Part shown: piece after piece, positions 18,267 through 26,926 of the stretch
Position numbering within the stretch: the stretch's first letter is position 1
How the letters are laid out: the number at the start of each line of letters is the position of its first letter
Assembly (NCBI GenBank): GCA_024640305.1
Contig: JAHEFG010000011.1
Coordinates: 1 to 64,000, forward strand
Length of the DNA: 64,000 bases
Source: Gammaproteobacteria bacterium
GTDB taxonomy: Bacteria > Pseudomonadota > Gammaproteobacteria > Steroidobacterales > Woeseiaceae
Reading direction: 5' to 3'
The notes under the pieces: model-generated
What the model saw: the letters and a program-made list of their open reading frames with translations, nothing else
What the model was told of the DNA's origin: nothing
Databases searched by the model: none
Position numbers and translations under genes: made by a program

Positions 18267-18653
18267 TCAGGGTTTAACAGGTGGCCGGCTGTCAGACATG
18301 AGCCTGTCCAACGTCTTCTGCGCTTTTCCTGGCACGCGAAGGTCATGAACCTCAAGCATCTCGCAGTCATCCTTGACCATTTGCTCGATATCGACCGGAT
18401 AATGCCTGCAGTCATCCGGACGATTGTAATAGATGCGGCAGATGTACTTTTTCTGACCGGGCAGCTTGCGTAGCCAGGGGCACCTGTCCATGGTTTTACC
18501 GGTGACGGGACTAACCCATATCCTGCCATTGCTGACGTAGCTGGCAATTTCCGGGCTGTGGGTTTCCCACCAGTCAATTTCTCTGGCTGTAACGGAGAGA
18601 TTGCCGCCGCCGTAATTCGTGCAACACTTGCCGCATTGATTGCATTCTTTCAT
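18267..18653 (-). CDS. YkgJ-family cysteine-cluster protein
   Basis: Encodes 128 residues starting with the cluster CNQCGKCC (residues 4-11), then a further conserved Cys in CPWL and the segment CRIYYNRPDDCRHYP. This is the CxxCxxCC pattern of the YkgJ/UPF0153 family of putative Zn- or Fe-binding proteins; the biochemical role is not established. The ATG overlaps the stop of the upstream serine-hydrolase gene in ATGA, and AGGGGA lies six bases ahead, so translation is probably coupled. It is the last gene of the four-gene run that begins with the sulfotransferase. Confidence 0.75.
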   Translation of the reverse strand: MKECNQCGKCCTNYGGGNLSVTAREIDWWETHSPEIASYVSNGRIWVSPVTGKTMDRCPWLRKLPGQKKYICRIYYNRPDDCRHYPVDIEQMVKDDCEMLEVHDLRVPGKAQKTLDRLMSDSRPPVKP

Positions 18654-20395
18654 GCGTTTCCCCTGCACATCGGTCGAATGCGGTGCGATTCGCGCACTGC
18701 GTGCAAATAACGGTGAACATTGCCATCACTAAAGTAATAGTAGGCTGTAGCATTGGGCATGAGAACAATATTGATGCCGCCGAACCCTGACATTGTTACT
18801 AACCATATCGGCTGATCGCACCCGATGTACTCGGCGACATTAAAACTCCGAAAACCATTGTTGTACCGAATAGTCTCAAGTTCTGCCTGCATGCCGGGAT
18901 CATCCGGATTGCGTTGCTTGATTGCGTCAAACAATTTGCGGTCGAGCGGATCGGCATCCCGCAGACGACCATCATCCACGCCGATAAATTGTGCAAGCCT
19001 GGCGATGTCATCACGAACGAACGTCAGTCCAAACCCGGAGAGCGGCTGGGCCACTTCATCATTTGTACGACGTGTTTGCATTGCCAACTGACTAAGGCCG
19101 AGAGGACCCCATAGCCTGGCGACGATCAGGTCGTTATAGAAATCTGCCTGATCGCCTTCGATTGACTTAAGACGATTATTAATCGCTGTTCCAGCCAGGT
19201 AGATTGCCCATGTCTGGTAAGACCAATGCTCGCCTGGATCAGATTTTCGCGGAAATTCATTGCAGGCGAAATCGATCTTCGTCGCATGATCTTCTCCCAG
19301 GAAGAACCGACCGGCAATGGCCGCATCTTCATCGGCATGCGGCTCCGGCGAATCATAGTGACCCGTCACGAGATCCAGCGCGTGCTCGACGGTGACCCCC
19401 TCCCAATCGTCACCGCATTCAGGAACATAGTTTTTGATCAACGCAGTCGCGGTACCCGGGTATGCTTTTTCAGCCAGCATCAGCCCGAGCCCGCCAACCA
19501 GAGACTTGGCCGTGGAGTAAGACGGCAGTGCCAACTCATTGCAATACGGAAACTTCCCAAGCGGAGTATCACAGCCGCCAACGTAGTGGACGCCGTCAAT
19601 AATAAATCCGAACACTGACATATCGCCCTGCTCAATTTCCTCAACTGAGCCGAATTCAGAGGGGTCTGCATTGGGGAAGTAATCTGCAAGCAAGTCGATT
19701 GGACGTTGCGGCATCCTGCTCGACCTGTTCGCATTGACCGCGGCGACTGCTTCTGCGCCCCCCTCCACTCCATCAGGCTCGTACTCGGCACGCAGCAACC
19801 CGTGCATTTCAAACTGCAGGTACCCGCATGTCTGACTACTAATCTGAAAGGCGACATTGGAAATATTCCCCGCGTCAGTGAACAAAAAGCTCATCAGGCC
19901 GTTATGAATGCAGTCCTCATTTCGTTCTTTGAGCGCAAATGGCAATGCGACTCGCGAAAAGCCGTTGTCGAATTCTTCGTCCCAGACTTTCCCGGGTAGC
20001 AAGACAAATTCCCACCAATTGTGTGCGTTGCCGATCGGACCCTGGCGCATCGGCACCAGAATGTCACCGTCCTGAACAAATTCGAAGCTGAACGGTGGCA
20101 ACTCCTGCATGCCGAGTCGATCGAGGTCTGCGAAATTCAGTTCGTCGACAATTATCCTGAAGTCATTCGATTGGGAATCAGTCGCAAGAGTCATACGGCC
20201 TGATAAATTGTTGCTTGCCGGCCTGGCGCCAGGCAGAGGAGAAAATTCTGAGAGTACAATTGGCGCGTCGATCGCAACGCCGCTCATTAACAGGTCATAC
20301 GAGAGCATTCTCGAACTTGCATCGGGCGGCCGAGATTCGCCGCAGGAAAGAAGCGACAGTGCCACGCTTGCGAGAATCGCCTTGCTGAAAGTCAT
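18650..20395 (-). CDS. Serine-hydrolase (beta-lactamase/PBP fold) lipoprotein
   Basis: Encodes 581 residues with a lipoprotein signal (LLSC, lipid Cys at residue 18). Residues about 30-230 form an N-terminal domain I do not recognise. The C-terminal half is a class C beta-lactamase/esterase-like serine hydrolase: S-x-x-K motif STAK with Ser294 and Lys297, the Tyr motif in WSYQTW near residue 393, and MSGFGGIN near the end as third motif. Such enzymes hydrolyse esters, amides or peptides in the periplasm. It lies between an MFS transporter gene and ykgJ, so it may process the substrate moved by the neighbouring proteins. The substrate is unknown. Confidence 0.75.
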   Translation of the reverse strand: MTFSKAILASVALSLLSCGESRPPDASSRMLSYDLLMSGVAIDAPIVLSEFSPLPGARPASNNLSGRMTLATDSQSNDFRIIVDELNFADLDRLGMQELPPFSFEFVQDGDILVPMRQGPIGNAHNWWEFVLLPGKVWDEEFDNGFSRVALPFALKERNEDCIHNGLMSFLFTDAGNISNVAFQISSQTCGYLQFEMHGLLRAEYEPDGVEGGAEAVAAVNANRSSRMPQRPIDLLADYFPNADPSEFGSVEEIEQGDMSVFGFIIDGVHYVGGCDTPLGKFPYCNELALPSYSTAKSLVGGLGLMLAEKAYPGTATALIKNYVPECGDDWEGVTVEHALDLVTGHYDSPEPHADEDAAIAGRFFLGEDHATKIDFACNEFPRKSDPGEHWSYQTWAIYLAGTAINNRLKSIEGDQADFYNDLIVARLWGPLGLSQLAMQTRRTNDEVAQPLSGFGLTFVRDDIARLAQFIGVDDGRLRDADPLDRKLFDAIKQRNPDDPGMQAELETIRYNNGFRSFNVAEYIGCDQPIWLVTMSGFGGINIVLMPNATAYYYFSDGNVHRYLHAVRESHRIRPMCRGNA

Positions 20396-20419
20396 TACTG
20401 CGCCTGCCTGGTCGTCGTG

Positions 20420-21601
20420 CTAGTCGCTCGATTCACGATCGAGTGCCCGCGCCGGCAAAATCATAACCAGCACGCATCCGACGAGCGCAATGACCGCTAT
20501 GTTAATCAGCAGACCATAGTTGTTCTGACCAACAACCATCGCCGCAACCGCCGGGCCCGAAGCAAGTCCCATCTTGGATGCGAATCCACCCAGTGCCGCC
20601 ATCTGGCCGGTCGAATCAAATTCGGAACACATGCCGAGCAGGTAGGAAATGACGAACGCCCAGGTAACACCAACCAGCACATTCGACCACCAATAAACAG
20701 ATGTTTCCCAGCCACCCGGCTTCACGTCGCTAAAGTGGAGTAACCAAATGCCAAATGCGGTCAGAATGATGGCTAAACCGACCGGAATAAGGCGACCGAA
20801 CTTTGTCGACATCAAAATGACCAGAATCGAACCGGCAATCGCGACCCAGGCGGCAATGCCAAGTGCACTGCTAATGAAATTCGTTTCCAGCATAGCGTGC
20901 TTGCCAATGCCTATTGCGAACGCATAGATACCCATGTTCGCCGCCTGAAACAAGAACGTTGCTACCAACGCCATCGCTGCCAACTTTTTGTGATTATTGC
21001 GTGAGCTTGCAACGCTCGCCGTTTCCTTCGGTGGGTAATCCGAGATGAAAGGCAACATTAACAAGGTGACAAAACTGAATGTGACGAGCGACAGAAACAG
21101 TGCTGTTGTTCCATATTCAGGCACCAGACCAGGCAGATATATCAATCCAAGGCCGCCCAGGCCGAACTGAATAGTCAGCAGGTATCCAAACGTACGATCC
21201 GCATGAGTCGTCCTCGAAATGACCGCAAATCCGATTCCGACTAACAAACCACCAACACAACCATGAGCAAATCGTGTACCGATTAGTACATTGGCGTTCG
21301 TCACATACATCGACGCGAAATCGAAAGCCATCAGACCGAACAGCAAAACGACAGCAGCAACTCGCCAATTGATACGCTTGACCACGAATACAGCACTAAA
21401 CGCGCCCAACGCAGCACCGTAGACATTGGCAGAGCCCACGAATCCCGCCTCGCGGTTGCTGAAACCCAAACCTTCGATGAGCCCATCGACGAGCGCCGGC
21501 ATGATGTTCACGTAGAACAAGCCTGCGGTCGCCAGAAACGCGAGTAATACGCGGGCGACTTCGCCGTTTGGTGCTGCTACAGGAAAAATATTGTTTCTCA
21601 T
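20420..21601 (-). CDS. Major facilitator superfamily transporter
   Basis: Encodes 393 residues with about twelve hydrophobic segments and a short polar middle loop around residues 195-215, the normal size and layout of an MFS permease of the inner membrane. The substrate cannot be inferred from sequence. It starts 15 bp after the sulfotransferase stop and ends 24 bp before the lipoprotein gene, so these genes are almost certainly cotranscribed. The MFS protein could move a processed compound across the inner membrane after import by the TonB-dependent receptor, or export a sulfated product. Confidence 0.75.
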   Translation of the reverse strand: MRNNIFPVAAPNGEVARVLLAFLATAGLFYVNIMPALVDGLIEGLGFSNREAGFVGSANVYGAALGAFSAVFVVKRINWRVAAVVLLFGLMAFDFASMYVTNANVLIGTRFAHGCVGGLLVGIGFAVISRTTHADRTFGYLLTIQFGLGGLGLIYLPGLVPEYGTTALFLSLVTFSFVTLLMLPFISDYPPKETASVASSRNNHKKLAAMALVATFLFQAANMGIYAFAIGIGKHAMLETNFISSALGIAAWVAIAGSILVILMSTKFGRLIPVGLAIILTAFGIWLLHFSDVKPGGWETSVYWWSNVLVGVTWAFVISYLLGMCSEFDSTGQMAALGGFASKMGLASGPAVAAMVVGQNNYGLLINIAVIALVGCVLVMILPARALDRESSD

Positions 21602-21616
21602 TACTGCACCTGTTCG

Positions 21617-23248
21617 CTACTGAGCTTGTGTATCCTGAAGTATGCCGGCCTGCTGCAATATCTCGGCAACCGGCTGCAATTGTTCTTCGTATTCATGCCA
21701 TTTGCCGACCGAGCTCTTGTATATGGGCCGCCTTATCTGCGCCGTGCTCGCCGTCGTGGACGCTTCCTTGTTTTCGTAAAACTTGAGGCATTGTGCCTGC
21801 CAGTCAAGACCGCATGCGTCAAGCAGCTGCCTGGTCTTCGCCTCGATATCATCCACGAGGTCCTCGTACTGAATCGTATGAATCACTCCGGGAAGGATTG
21901 CGTGCCAGTGCTGCATCAACTGATGGTAAGCCACGTAGTAACGAGCCAGTTCCTCGAGGTCGTAGGAGAATGGATACGCGTCCACAAACAGCTGTTTGTA
22001 AACCGCGTAGCAAGTGTCCATCGGGTGGCGTTGCAGATTGATTATCCTGGCTTTTGGCAGCGAAAGATGAATCAGCCCGACGTACAGGTAATTCAAAGGC
22101 ATTTTGTCAATAAAGCGCGGCGTCTTGCCCGTAAACGGCCGTGTACTATTGATATACGCTTCACCGAGACGTTTGAAGTCCAGCGTCGCCGACGACTGCA
22201 CCATCTCGTCACGCGTCACTTTTTTGTCGATGTTTGCAGCACGCATCATCGTCATCAGCTGCACGGCGAAGTTGTTCAACTCACCCGCCGCAAAAACATC
22301 CGAATGACTCGCAAGGATTCGTTCGACCAGCGTTGTACCGGTCCTCGGCATGCCGAGGATAAAAATCGCTTCGTCGTTGTCGCAACCGTCGCCTGGAGCG
22401 GCAAAAATATCCTTACTGAATGCCCTCTTGATCGCCTCGATCGTTTCCAGGTCGCGCTCAACCTCATACTTCATCAGTTTGCGGCGCCGATCTGAACCGG
22501 TCTTCAGATGCCTGAACGAGCGCTCTGCCTCACCAAGATCCTCCAGTTCCTTCGCAACGCCGTAGCAGACCTGGACTAAACCGCGTTCATCATCGATGCC
22601 GCTGTCCAACAGCTGCTCAAGCTCGGCAACGTGATTACGCTCCGGTGTCTGGCGTCGCAAGTCCGAGCGGATCTTGTAAGACTCGTAATCCTCCGGATCC
22701 AGGCGAATCGCGTTATCATAATTAATCTCCGCGGCTTCCAGTTCGCCGAGCGAGCGCTGCATACACGCGAGGTTGTAATAGTTCCTGGCCTGGTCCGGCT
22801 GCAGCTCAATCGCCTTTTTGTAAAAACCCACTGCCAGTTCGCGTGAACCCAGTTGTGTGTGTAGCAATCCCAATGCCGCACACTGATACGCCGTGCTCAA
22901 CTCGCGAGCTGACAAAGTCTTCACCGTGGCATCGAGTTCCTCGACTCGACCGAGTCGTGCAAGACATTTCGCTTTTTGTAATTGCCAGTCTAATTGTCCG
23001 GGATCTATCAAGACTGCGCGCTCGATCGCTGCGAGAGCTGCAGGCACATTACCCAGCCTCATCATGAGATGGCTCGTTGTATGCCAACCGGACCCAAATT
23101 CCGGGTATTGCCGGTTGAGCTTTTCGCACTCAGCGATGGCTTGTTTGGCGTTGTTTTGTCCTATCAGGTCCCATACGGCGGCCTCCAGAGACTTGGCCGC
23201 TGCGATATTAATTGTGTCGGATTGCCCAGGATTCATATTGGCTAACAT
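21617..23248 (-). CDS. TPR-containing sulfotransferase family protein
   Basis: Encodes about 543 residues. The N-terminal half (about residues 20-250) contains tetratricopeptide repeats with A-x-x-x-x-x-A-I-x-x-x-P patterns; the C-terminal half is a sulfotransferase domain with the PAPS-binding loop ILGMPRTGTTLVERIL (about residues 297-312) and the later motif INLQRHPMDTCYAVYK containing the second PAPS-contact Arg/Ser-like region. Sulfotransferases of this family transfer sulfate from PAPS to a hydroxyl or amino group; acceptor unknown. The open frame reaches upstream to a GTG at 23281, but that lies inside a terminator hairpin, so I take the ATG at 23248 (ATG at 23236 also possible). First gene of a four-gene run. 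Confidence 0.75.
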   Translation of the reverse strand: MLANMNPGQSDTINIAAAKSLEAAVWDLIGQNNAKQAIAECEKLNRQYPEFGSGWHTTSHLMMRLGNVPAALAAIERAVLIDPGQLDWQLQKAKCLARLGRVEELDATVKTLSARELSTAYQCAALGLLHTQLGSRELAVGFYKKAIELQPDQARNYYNLACMQRSLGELEAAEINYDNAIRLDPEDYESYKIRSDLRRQTPERNHVAELEQLLDSGIDDERGLVQVCYGVAKELEDLGEAERSFRHLKTGSDRRRKLMKYEVERDLETIEAIKRAFSKDIFAAPGDGCDNDEAIFILGMPRTGTTLVERILASHSDVFAAGELNNFAVQLMTMMRAANIDKKVTRDEMVQSSATLDFKRLGEAYINSTRPFTGKTPRFIDKMPLNYLYVGLIHLSLPKARIINLQRHPMDTCYAVYKQLFVDAYPFSYDLEELARYYVAYHQLMQHWHAILPGVIHTIQYEDLVDDIEAKTRQLLDACGLDWQAQCLKFYENKEASTTASTAQIRRPIYKSSVGKWHEYEEQLQPVAEILQQAGILQDTQAQ

Positions 23249-23266
23249 ACTAGATACAAAGTGAAC

Positions 23267-23292
23267 AAAAAAACCCGGCACAATGTGCCGGG
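23267..23292 (-). terminator. Rho-independent terminator after the TonB-dependent receptor gene
   Basis: CCCGGCA, loop CAATG, TGCCGGG, then seven T residues on the minus strand. It lies 44 bp after the receptor stop codon and 20 bp before the sulfotransferase start, so it probably lowers rather than eliminates expression of the downstream run unless a promoter lies within the sulfotransferase leader. Confidence 0.9.
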
Positions 23293-23335
23293 CTTCTTGC
23301 GCGTCATAGTAACGATGGTCTAGCCGAGCTTACAG

Positions 23336-25861
23336 CTAGAACCGATAGCCAAACTTCACGCCGATAGTACGCGGCTGCACGATAAACTGCCGATTACTGT
23401 TACCGTACCAGTTCTCGAACACGCCGTTATCGAAGCTCCAGTCAGTCGCTGCAAAGCCACCGGACGCCCCTGCTTCGTCTGTCAGGTTCCTGGCATACAG
23501 CATCGCGCTCCAACTATCAGTATTCAGCGACAATGTTGCATTCAGCAACGTGAACCCATCAAAGGTTTCGTTGACAGGGCTGGCCTGATTTATGAAATTC
23601 TCTGAATCACTTTGATAGTAGGCATTCAGTCCGGCGATAAGGTCCATATCTGAATTGATTGCCCAGCTGTTATCAATGCTGACGCTTAACGTGTCGCTAG
23701 GTGAACCCGGTAAGGTCGACCCTTTAGGCGCGACAACCCCACCTGTCTGCGGGCTGATAAAATCCTTATCCAATTCAGCGCTGACGTGCGTGTAGCCGAC
23801 GCGATAATGGAAACTGTCTGCCAGGCGCCCCTCTAACTCGAGCTCGATGCCCTGCGTTGACGCCTTGTCGCCGTTCGCTGCCACGTAGAATCCATACCAG
23901 GCAGACGTCGTATTCAGCTGCGGGTCGCTCCAGTCGACCTGAAACAGCGACGCGGTATAACGCAAATTATCTCGGCCACCTTTGACACCCACCTCGAAGT
24001 TTCTCACGGAGTCCGATGCAAATGTACGCAGGCTTTCCGCATTGGGTTCTCCAAACGGATCACCATCGTCCGCACTCGGCAAGGATTGCGCCCCACCATG
24101 ACGGTAACCCTCGGAATACGTGCCATACAGCATCGTGGAATCATTCAAGTCCCAGGACGCATTTACTTTCACCAGCACGTCGCTGTCGCTGTCCTTTGAC
24201 TGCGGCGCCATGGGCGAAGTCCAGCCTTCTCCTAACGGGAACCCAAGAATTACATCATTAACGGTTTCGTTATCGAACGCTCGCAAGCCGCCGGTCAAAC
24301 GAAAAGTATCCGAGACGTGATAAGTCACTTCGCCATACAGGGCCGTTTCCTTGTAGCTCGTATCGCGGATATATTCGAAGTCGATCTCCGTCAATTGAAT
24401 ACCCGGGTAGAATATCGCCGGCCAGAAGCCATCACACACGGGATCGGCGGCTGGAATACCGGTATCAACACATGCTCTATGGAAGAGGTTCATCCCGGGG
24501 TTGTGGCTCAACTGGTAGACGCTGTTGTCCTGGTCCATGTAATACGCGCCAACCAGCCAGTCAACCTTGCTATCTGACGCATTCGACACAAGGCGGAATT
24601 CCTGAATGAGGGCTTCATCGTCATACCCGCGTTCTGCGCGCTGTGCCGGACGTGGCCAGCCACCACCATAGAAGTTGAAATTCCAGTCGCGGCCGCCGCT
24701 GGCCCATAATCCACCATTGTCCGACTCACCTACACCTTCGTGATCATAGGTAGAGGTCGTTGACGTAAACGTCGCGAAACCGAGGTCCCATTCGAGATCA
24801 AGGCTGATCAGCTCCGCTTCCCTGGATGATGGTTCAAGCAATACCTGGCCACTATCATCGTCACTGTATTCGAAATACAGCGGATCGCCCGGCAATACGT
24901 AGGGAGCATTAGCGTTATTGCCAAGCGTTGTCGAACGTCGGGCCCCGATCTCGTCATCCTGCATCTGGTAGTTCAGTTGCAGGCTGAATGAATCGGAAGG
25001 TTCTACTCTCAACGACACCTTCGCATAGTCGATTTCTACGTAATCTGCATCCTCCACCGACTCAAAGCAGCCTACATTGGCCAGGATCTGGTCATCAGTG
25101 GCCGACCTGGGATCTACGCAAGTGCCATTAACGTTGACGAGCGGCTCGCGAAAAGAGTTGAGCTGATAAGCGTTTACGTAGTCAATGATGCCGTCGTTAT
25201 CGATTCGGGAGTAGTTCGCACGAATAGCTGCAATCTCGCCGATCGGAATATTGACCATCGCGTCAATCCCGAGATCGCTGCCTTCTGAGCCCGAAACCTG
25301 GCCGTAGTCGAGGTCGAACTTCGCCTCGAACTCCTCAGCACTGGGTTTGTTGCCGATATAGCGCACGGTTCCACCAAGGGACCCCGAGCCATACAGCGTG
25401 CCCTGTGGTCCGCGCAGAACCTCAACACGCTCGATGTCCTTGACCAGGAAATTCGCAAACAACGGCGTATTGTCGTAATACGTTGCAACCGTCGGCACCG
25501 CGTTCAGCATGATGTCGCCGTTCTGACCGTTGTCTACGTTGAGGCCACGAATAACGATGCTGTTGACGGTTCCGCCGTTGCGATATCCGCGATCGACAAC
25601 AGTGATACCGTGCATAGCCCTGAGCACCTCGGTTTGGTTGACGATGTTCTGTCGCTCCAGAGCGTCACCCGAGATGGCGGATATGTTGTATGGGATGTCC
25701 TGCATACTCGTTTCACGTCGAGTTGCCGTGACGATGATCTCCTCAAACAGCCCGGCATCGGAATCGGCCGTCTGGGCGATCGACATCGGCGAAGCACCCG
25801 CGATGGCGGTGCCTATCGCTACCACCAGCGGCTTCCTTGTGAACGTTGTGGTCGTTTTCAT
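23336..25861 (-). CDS. TonB-dependent outer-membrane receptor
   Basis: Encodes 841 residues: signal peptide ending near SIAQTA, a TonB-box-like segment EEIIVTATRRETSMQDIP, an N-terminal plug domain with VEVLRGPQGTLYGSGSLGGT, and a C-terminal 22-strand barrel ending in GVKFGYRF with the terminal Phe. Such receptors import scarce substrates (siderophores, glycans, cofactors and other complexes) across the outer membrane using ExbBD-TonB energy. The sequence is of the broad FecA/CirA-like or glycan-linked type; the ligand cannot be told. The ATG at 25861 begins the canonical signal peptide and follows AGGGGGATA. It is flanked by amidohydrolase and sulfotransferase genes and followed by a strong terminator. 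Confidence 0.9.
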   Translation of the reverse strand: MKTTTTFTRKPLVVAIGTAIAGASPMSIAQTADSDAGLFEEIIVTATRRETSMQDIPYNISAISGDALERQNIVNQTEVLRAMHGITVVDRGYRNGGTVNSIVIRGLNVDNGQNGDIMLNAVPTVATYYDNTPLFANFLVKDIERVEVLRGPQGTLYGSGSLGGTVRYIGNKPSAEEFEAKFDLDYGQVSGSEGSDLGIDAMVNIPIGEIAAIRANYSRIDNDGIIDYVNAYQLNSFREPLVNVNGTCVDPRSATDDQILANVGCFESVEDADYVEIDYAKVSLRVEPSDSFSLQLNYQMQDDEIGARRSTTLGNNANAPYVLPGDPLYFEYSDDDSGQVLLEPSSREAELISLDLEWDLGFATFTSTTSTYDHEGVGESDNGGLWASGGRDWNFNFYGGGWPRPAQRAERGYDDEALIQEFRLVSNASDSKVDWLVGAYYMDQDNSVYQLSHNPGMNLFHRACVDTGIPAADPVCDGFWPAIFYPGIQLTEIDFEYIRDTSYKETALYGEVTYHVSDTFRLTGGLRAFDNETVNDVILGFPLGEGWTSPMAPQSKDSDSDVLVKVNASWDLNDSTMLYGTYSEGYRHGGAQSLPSADDGDPFGEPNAESLRTFASDSVRNFEVGVKGGRDNLRYTASLFQVDWSDPQLNTTSAWYGFYVAANGDKASTQGIELELEGRLADSFHYRVGYTHVSAELDKDFISPQTGGVVAPKGSTLPGSPSDTLSVSIDNSWAINSDMDLIAGLNAYYQSDSENFINQASPVNETFDGFTLLNATLSLNTDSWSAMLYARNLTDEAGASGGFAATDWSFDNGVFENWYGNSNRQFIVQPRTIGVKFGYRF

Positions 25862-25950
25862 GGTCTGTGTATCCCCCTGCTCGTATGAGCGAAATCGCAA
25901 GAACTAAGCTAACCCAGTCACAACAGGTCCCGTAGATCCAGATATGTTAT

Positions 25951-26817
25951 TCATACTGGTCCAGAAGACCCCTTCTTTCGTTCCGCGTGTCGGAGCTCAC
26001 CCAATGCTTTTAGTGCCTCGGAGTCGTAGCCCTGGGTATACGGCGGAAATTGCACCCGACTATCGCGAAAGCTTTTCAACGGCTGCCCAAGGTTGTGCCA
26101 GCCGTTTTTCCGAACTTCATGTAAATTATCTAAATTAATACTTAATGGTATGATTTCTCGGGCTTTTCCTGCCTGATAAATAACCTCACCACCGGGCCCG
26201 GCGATACACGACTGCCCGACACCGAGCGGGCCAGCAACATTGACATCGAAGAACACGAGCTGATGCATCGCCGCATGGGCGCGAATCATCGCTATCTCGG
26301 CATCACGATCGATTGTGCTGGTCAGGCTCGGGTGCAGAATCACCTCCGCACCCATCCACGACATGGTGCGGATGGTCTCCGGGAACCACATGTCGTAGCA
26401 GATTGAAATTCCGAATCGCCCTACGCCGGGCACGTCAAACACGCAGAAGTCCTCACCGGGCGTCACACCGTCCTCATACGGCAGCCACGGAAACAGCTTG
26501 CGGTAACGTGCGACAACCTCGCCGTCCGGCGATATAACTGGCGTGGTGTTATAGATATTCCCGGCGTCCGCTTCGAAAATGGACCCAGGAATCAGCCATA
26601 TCCCGTGTTCGCGGGCGATGGCACGAAACCGGCCTTCGGTTGCGCCGGGCATGGGCTCGGCGCAGGCCTTGTCCGCGCATGCGTTGAGCTCGCCCAATAC
26701 CACCATATCGAGCCACGGAAACCGCACTACCGCGTCTTCGATCTCTGCGAGCATTGCGTCGACGTTATTACCGTTCACAGCTTCGAGTTGCAGGCCCGCA
26801 ATCGCAAAATTTGTCAT
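25951..26817 (-). CDS. Nitrilase-family carbon-nitrogen hydrolase
   Basis: Encodes 288 residues of the nitrilase superfamily with its complete catalytic triad: Glu43 in LGELNACADK, Lys107 in RYRKLFPW and Cys140 in ISICYDMWFPE. These enzymes hydrolyse non-peptide amides, nitriles or carbamoyl groups in the cytoplasm; the aliphatic amidase/N-carbamoyl amidohydrolase branch is plausible but the substrate is not determined. A ribosome binding site AAAGGGG lies seven bases ahead of the ATG. The gene follows the MocR regulator in the same direction with 109 bp between and is likely its target, and precedes the TonB receptor gene. Confidence 0.8.
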   Translation of the reverse strand: MTNFAIAGLQLEAVNGNNVDAMLAEIEDAVVRFPWLDMVVLGELNACADKACAEPMPGATEGRFRAIAREHGIWLIPGSIFEADAGNIYNTTPVISPDGEVVARYRKLFPWLPYEDGVTPGEDFCVFDVPGVGRFGISICYDMWFPETIRTMSWMGAEVILHPSLTSTIDRDAEIAMIRAHAAMHQLVFFDVNVAGPLGVGQSCIAGPGGEVIYQAGKAREIIPLSINLDNLHEVRKNGWHNLGQPLKSFRDSRVQFPPYTQGYDSEALKALGELRHAERKKGSSGPV

Positions 26818-26830
26818 TTGCTACCCCTTT

Positions 26831-26850
26831 CCCAAGTACCGTAACTTGGG
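26831..26850 (-). promoter_or_regulatory. Perfect inverted repeat ahead of the nitrilase-family gene
   Basis: CCCAAGT, a 6-base spacer and ACTTGGG form a perfect 7-bp inverted repeat 14-33 bp upstream of the amidohydrolase start. It could be an operator for the adjacent MocR regulator or a leader hairpin next to the ribosome binding site. No T-run follows, so it is not a terminator. A looser pair ATAGG/CCTAT lies just upstream at about 26864-26886. Confidence 0.4.
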
Positions 26851-26926
26851 ATCGGGTCTTTGGATAGGTCCAGATTCGGATCCTATATTGAGCCAGATGC
26901 CGTCGAACGCTCGGGCCAGACTACCC

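Noticed and set aside
23249-23281. GTG start of the sulfotransferase at 23281
   Set aside because: It lies inside the terminator hairpin of the receptor gene and no ribosome binding site is present.
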